Of a stretch of 64,000 nucleotides of DNA, positions 61,579 to 64,000 are shown piece by piece. Each line of letters begins with the position of its first letter. Position 1 is the first letter of the stretch. Made by a program: the position numbers and the translations under genes. The notes under the pieces were generated by a model. The model was not told where the DNA came from and did not search any database. It saw only the letters and a list, made by a program, of their open reading frames with translations. The stretch covers positions 1 to 64,000 of the forward strand of contig NZ_VTOL01000018.1 in assembly GCF_009801115.1 (NCBI RefSeq), in the 5' to 3' direction. The DNA is from Dyadobacter sp. 3J3. Its GTDB lineage: Bacteria > Bacteroidota > Bacteroidia > Cytophagales > Spirosomataceae.

Positions 61579-63277
61579 TGAACCTGCAATTACTTCGATT
61601 AAGGCTATTGACCTTTCACCCAGGCCAGGCAAAATTTATTGGACAAAAACCAACAGGGAATGGCGGGAAGAGTTTATTTACTTTTTGCTCGTCGACCGTT
61701 TTCATGACGATCTGGACAGAAACCCAAGCAATACGAATGGCAGGCAAAACGGCTTTGGCGATGCAGAAGCTTTGCAGAAAATCTGCGGTGGTACATTGAA
61801 GGGTATTACAAATCACCTCGATTACATTCGGGACCTGGGTTGTACTGCCCTATGGCTCAGCCCGGTATTTGAAAATAACCTTGCTTCTTATCACGGTTAT
61901 GCCATTCAGGATTTTCTCAACATCGATCCTCGTTTTGGAACAAAAGAAGATCTGGCAAACCTTGTAGACGCGGCACATGCCATGGATATCAGGGTATTTC
62001 TGGATATTGTGCTGCACCATTCCGGCGACAATTGGTTTTATCCACAAGATCAGAATTACTACTATTACGAGGGAGCCGTATTTCCTTTTGGCGGCTGGCG
62101 CACAGACAGCAAGCCACTTCCCATTGAGCTGAGAAACCCCGAACTATATTGGAAAAAGGGCCAGATAAGGAATTTCGACAGCTATCCTGAGACCCGTGAA
62201 GGAGATTTCCTTTCGCTAAAAAGCTTCAAAAATGATACTTCACCAGAGGCATTGTATGTGCAGCAGATGCTTACCAAAATTCATTGTTACTGGATTAAGG
62301 AGGCTGATATAGATGGATTCAGGATAGATGCAGTCAAACACATGGGCGAGGAATATATCAGCCAGTTCTGCTCCCATGTCCGCGAATATGCCTACAAGCT
62401 TGGCAAACGTAACTTCTTTCTTTTCGGTGAGCTGGTAGGGCCGGAGGAGATGTACAACAAATACATTGGCCCCAAAACATCTGTTGTGGTGGAAGACAAA
62501 GCCATTTATTTTGGTTTGAATTCCGTTCTTGACTTTCCATTATATCATATTCTTGCTGATGTCATCAAAGGTATTGCAACGCCAGACAGCCTCATTGACC
62601 GTTATGAATCGCTTCGAAAAAACGCGTTAAACCGCGGAGAGTTTGGCGAGTTTCTGGTCACTTTTATCGACAACCATGATCAGGTAGGACAAATTTTCAA
62701 AAAGCGGTTTGGCAATGGGGCGACAGAAAATCAGATCATTGCCGGTATTGGTTGTTTGTTATGCGCGCTTGGCACGCCCTGTATTTACTACGGAACTGAG
62801 CAAGGATTTAACGGAGCAGGACAAGGTGATTTTAACATTCGTGAGGCCATGTTTAGTATGCAGGACTATCACTTAAATGCATTAAACAAGTCAAACCGAA
62901 TTTACAAAGAAATCGCTTTTATAGCAGCTCTGAGAAAGGAAAGTCCTGTTTTAAAGTTTGGCAGAATGTACATGCGGGAGCTTTCGGATGATGGTCAAAA
63001 TTTCCATTTGCCTATTTATAAAAAATGTCTTCTCGCTTTTTCAAGAGTACTTTATGATGAGGAAATTGTAGTAGCCTATAACAGTTCGCTCAGTGACCAG
63101 GATGAAGAATACATTCTCGTAGATCCGCTGCTCAACCCCGAAGGAAATAAATTCAAATTTCTATATGGCCAGTCGGGACATATCAGTGTATTGCGAAACG
63201 AGGAAGGGAACAGGCATTTTATCAAGCTTAAACTTGAACCGTCACAATTTGTCATACTTACAAATAGTGCACTTTAA
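61568..63277 (+). CDS. GH13 alpha-amylase family enzyme
   Basis: A 569-aa TIM-barrel glycosidase of family GH13. Catalytic regions: I DIVLHH, II GFRIDAVKH (nucleophile Asp), III LFGELVG (acid/base Glu), IV FIDNHDQ (transition-state Asp). No signal peptide, so cytoplasmic; a trehalose-synthase-like or intracellular maltodextrin role is possible. The start overlaps the stress protein gene, an unusual partner for a glycosidase. Confidence 0.9.
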   Translation: MTINEPAITSIKAIDLSPRPGKIYWTKTNREWREEFIYFLLVDRFHDDLDRNPSNTNGRQNGFGDAEALQKICGGTLKGITNHLDYIRDLGCTALWLSPVFENNLASYHGYAIQDFLNIDPRFGTKEDLANLVDAAHAMDIRVFLDIVLHHSGDNWFYPQDQNYYYYEGAVFPFGGWRTDSKPLPIELRNPELYWKKGQIRNFDSYPETREGDFLSLKSFKNDTSPEALYVQQMLTKIHCYWIKEADIDGFRIDAVKHMGEEYISQFCSHVREYAYKLGKRNFFLFGELVGPEEMYNKYIGPKTSVVVEDKAIYFGLNSVLDFPLYHILADVIKGIATPDSLIDRYESLRKNALNRGEFGEFLVTFIDNHDQVGQIFKKRFGNGATENQIIAGIGCLLCALGTPCIYYGTEQGFNGAGQGDFNIREAMFSMQDYHLNALNKSNRIYKEIAFIAALRKESPVLKFGRMYMRELSDDGQNFHLPIYKKCLLAFSRVLYDEEIVVAYNSSLSDQDEEYILVDPLLNPEGNKFKFLYGQSGHISVLRNEEGNRHFIKLKLEPSQFVILTNSAL

Positions 63278-63379
63278 ATAACAATAGCAACGGTTGTAGT
63301 GCTCAAAAACCAGTCATCAGAAATACTTATAAGCACTTCCAACCTACTTAAAACATTCTTTTTAAATTTCAGCAAAAAC

Positions 63380-64000
63380 ATGTCAAAACAGCCTGAACCA
63401 AAAGTTTCAAAAGGGCGTGAAAATGATACAGATCCAGAGAAAGGTCTTTCAAAGGAAGAAGCCGAGGCACGTACTGCCCAATTTGGACTTAATGAGCTGG
63501 AACTGGTGAAACCTGAAAATATCTGGCTCATAGTACTCAGGCAGTTCAACAGTGTGATTGTATATATTTTGGCTGCGGCAGGCATTGTTTCTTTTATTCT
63601 GGGAGATGAACTTGAAAGTTTTACCATCATAGCAGTTATTTTAATCAATGCGATAACTGGTTTTACGCTGGAATACAATGCCCGGCAATCTATGGAAGCG
63701 TTGCGCAAGCTGGACGTAACACCGGCAAGGGTTATACGTGACGGCCAGATACAAGAAATCCCATCGGAGCAGGTTACAATTGGAGATATATTGGTTTTGG
63801 AAGCAGGCGACCTTGTTGCTGCTGATGCTTCAATTATTGAACGCAATCAACTCCGGGTCGATGAATCGGCATTAACCGGAGAGTCTCTACCATCTGAAAA
63901 AAGTCTGGATCCTTCATACGAAAATGCCCCGCTGGGTGATCAGCATAACAATTTATTCAAAGGCACTGCCATCACCGATGGAAATGCCAAGGCCATCGTG
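63380..64000 (+). CDS. Cation-translocating P-type ATPase, 5' part (runs off window)
   Basis: Starts MSKQPEPKVSKGRENDTDPEKG; 207 codons are inside the window and open to the edge. N-terminal domain LSKEEAEARTAQFGLNELE, helices at about 50-105, actuator motif LTGESLPSEKS. It resembles Ca2+/H+-type (P2/P3A) pumps. The phosphorylation site and later parts are beyond the window. Confidence 0.85.
   Translation, partial: MSKQPEPKVSKGRENDTDPEKGLSKEEAEARTAQFGLNELELVKPENIWLIVLRQFNSVIVYILAAAGIVSFILGDELESFTIIAVILINAITGFTLEYNARQSMEALRKLDVTPARVIRDGQIQEIPSEQVTIGDILVLEAGDLVAADASIIERNQLRVDESALTGESLPSEKSLDPSYENAPLGDQHNNLFKGTAITDGNAKAIV

Noticed and set aside
1..64000. CRISPR arrays, tRNA, rRNA
   Set aside because: No regularly spaced repeat-spacer pattern and no recognisable tRNA cloverleaf or rRNA sequence was seen on reading.

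Overview
The window looks like chromosomal DNA of a Bacteroidota bacterium, most likely order Cytophagales (Dyadobacter/Spirosoma-like; this placement is inferred from protein style, not from a search). Signs are a type IX secretion (T9SS) C-terminal sorting domain, a TonB-dependent receptor with a CarboxypepD_reg-like N-terminus, HxlR and LytTR regulators, NIPSNAP, DUF3570, DUF4266, DUF4833 and DUF5777 proteins, and promoters that fit the Bacteroidota TTTG / TAnnTTTG pattern.

Layout. 1-7.2 kb: two secreted proteins (one with a BclA-like C-terminal domain, one with a T9SS tail), a PAS histidine kinase, an AAA kinase plus phosphotransferase pair, a universal stress protein and an SDR oxidoreductase. 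7.7-11.4 kb: siderophore-type TonB receptor plus PepSY membrane protein (iron uptake and reduction). 12.4-30.4 kb: an 18-kb hydrogen-oxidation island, all on the + strand: hypA, hypB, hypF, hypC, hypD, hypE, an NHL beta-propeller, a NicO-type nickel transporter, a 77-aa unknown, a bifunctional-nuclease-domain protein, two related TetR regulators flanking a 119-aa unknown, a TPR histidine kinase, then the [NiFe]-hydrogenase small and large subunits (group 2a / Huc-like), a maturation protease, a 106-aa unknown and a 503-aa TPR-like protein. A shared palindrome, TTAGAAAA-N2-TTTTCTAA or close variants, lies before hypA, twice before the hydrogenase operon, and before the second TetR unit; I propose it as the operator of the island's TetR proteins.

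30.6-40 kb: NIPSNAP and HxlR genes, a LytTR response regulator and its sensor kinase gene lytS. lytS is cut by a 5.8-kb Tn3-family element (33187-39018) with 40-bp perfect terminal inverted repeats and a 5-6 bp target duplication. Removing the element and one copy of the duplication restores the lytS reading frame. The transposase and resolvase genes are broken by several stops and frameshifts, but the cargo (HxlR regulator, Ohr/OsmC peroxidase, VOC protein) is open. An ABC ATPase without a permease follows.

40-55.4 kb: two minus-strand redox/metal clusters. One is Rieske-thioredoxin-ApbE-DUF4266-DUF3570. The other is Rieske-DUF5777-YceI-134 aa-CusA/TolC fusion-CusB-haem-binding-VIT1, next to an OmpR-type two-component system. 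CTTAA-type direct repeats with exact 11-bp spacing lie upstream of both the second Rieske operon and the response regulator gene, a likely binding site for that regulator. 55.8-64 kb: Mg2+ P-type ATPase, Pr6Pr membrane protein, cupin, a decayed two-TM gene, a universal stress protein overlapping a GH13 glycosidase, and the start of a second cation P-type ATPase that runs off the window.

All functions are from reading the sequence; no database search was run.
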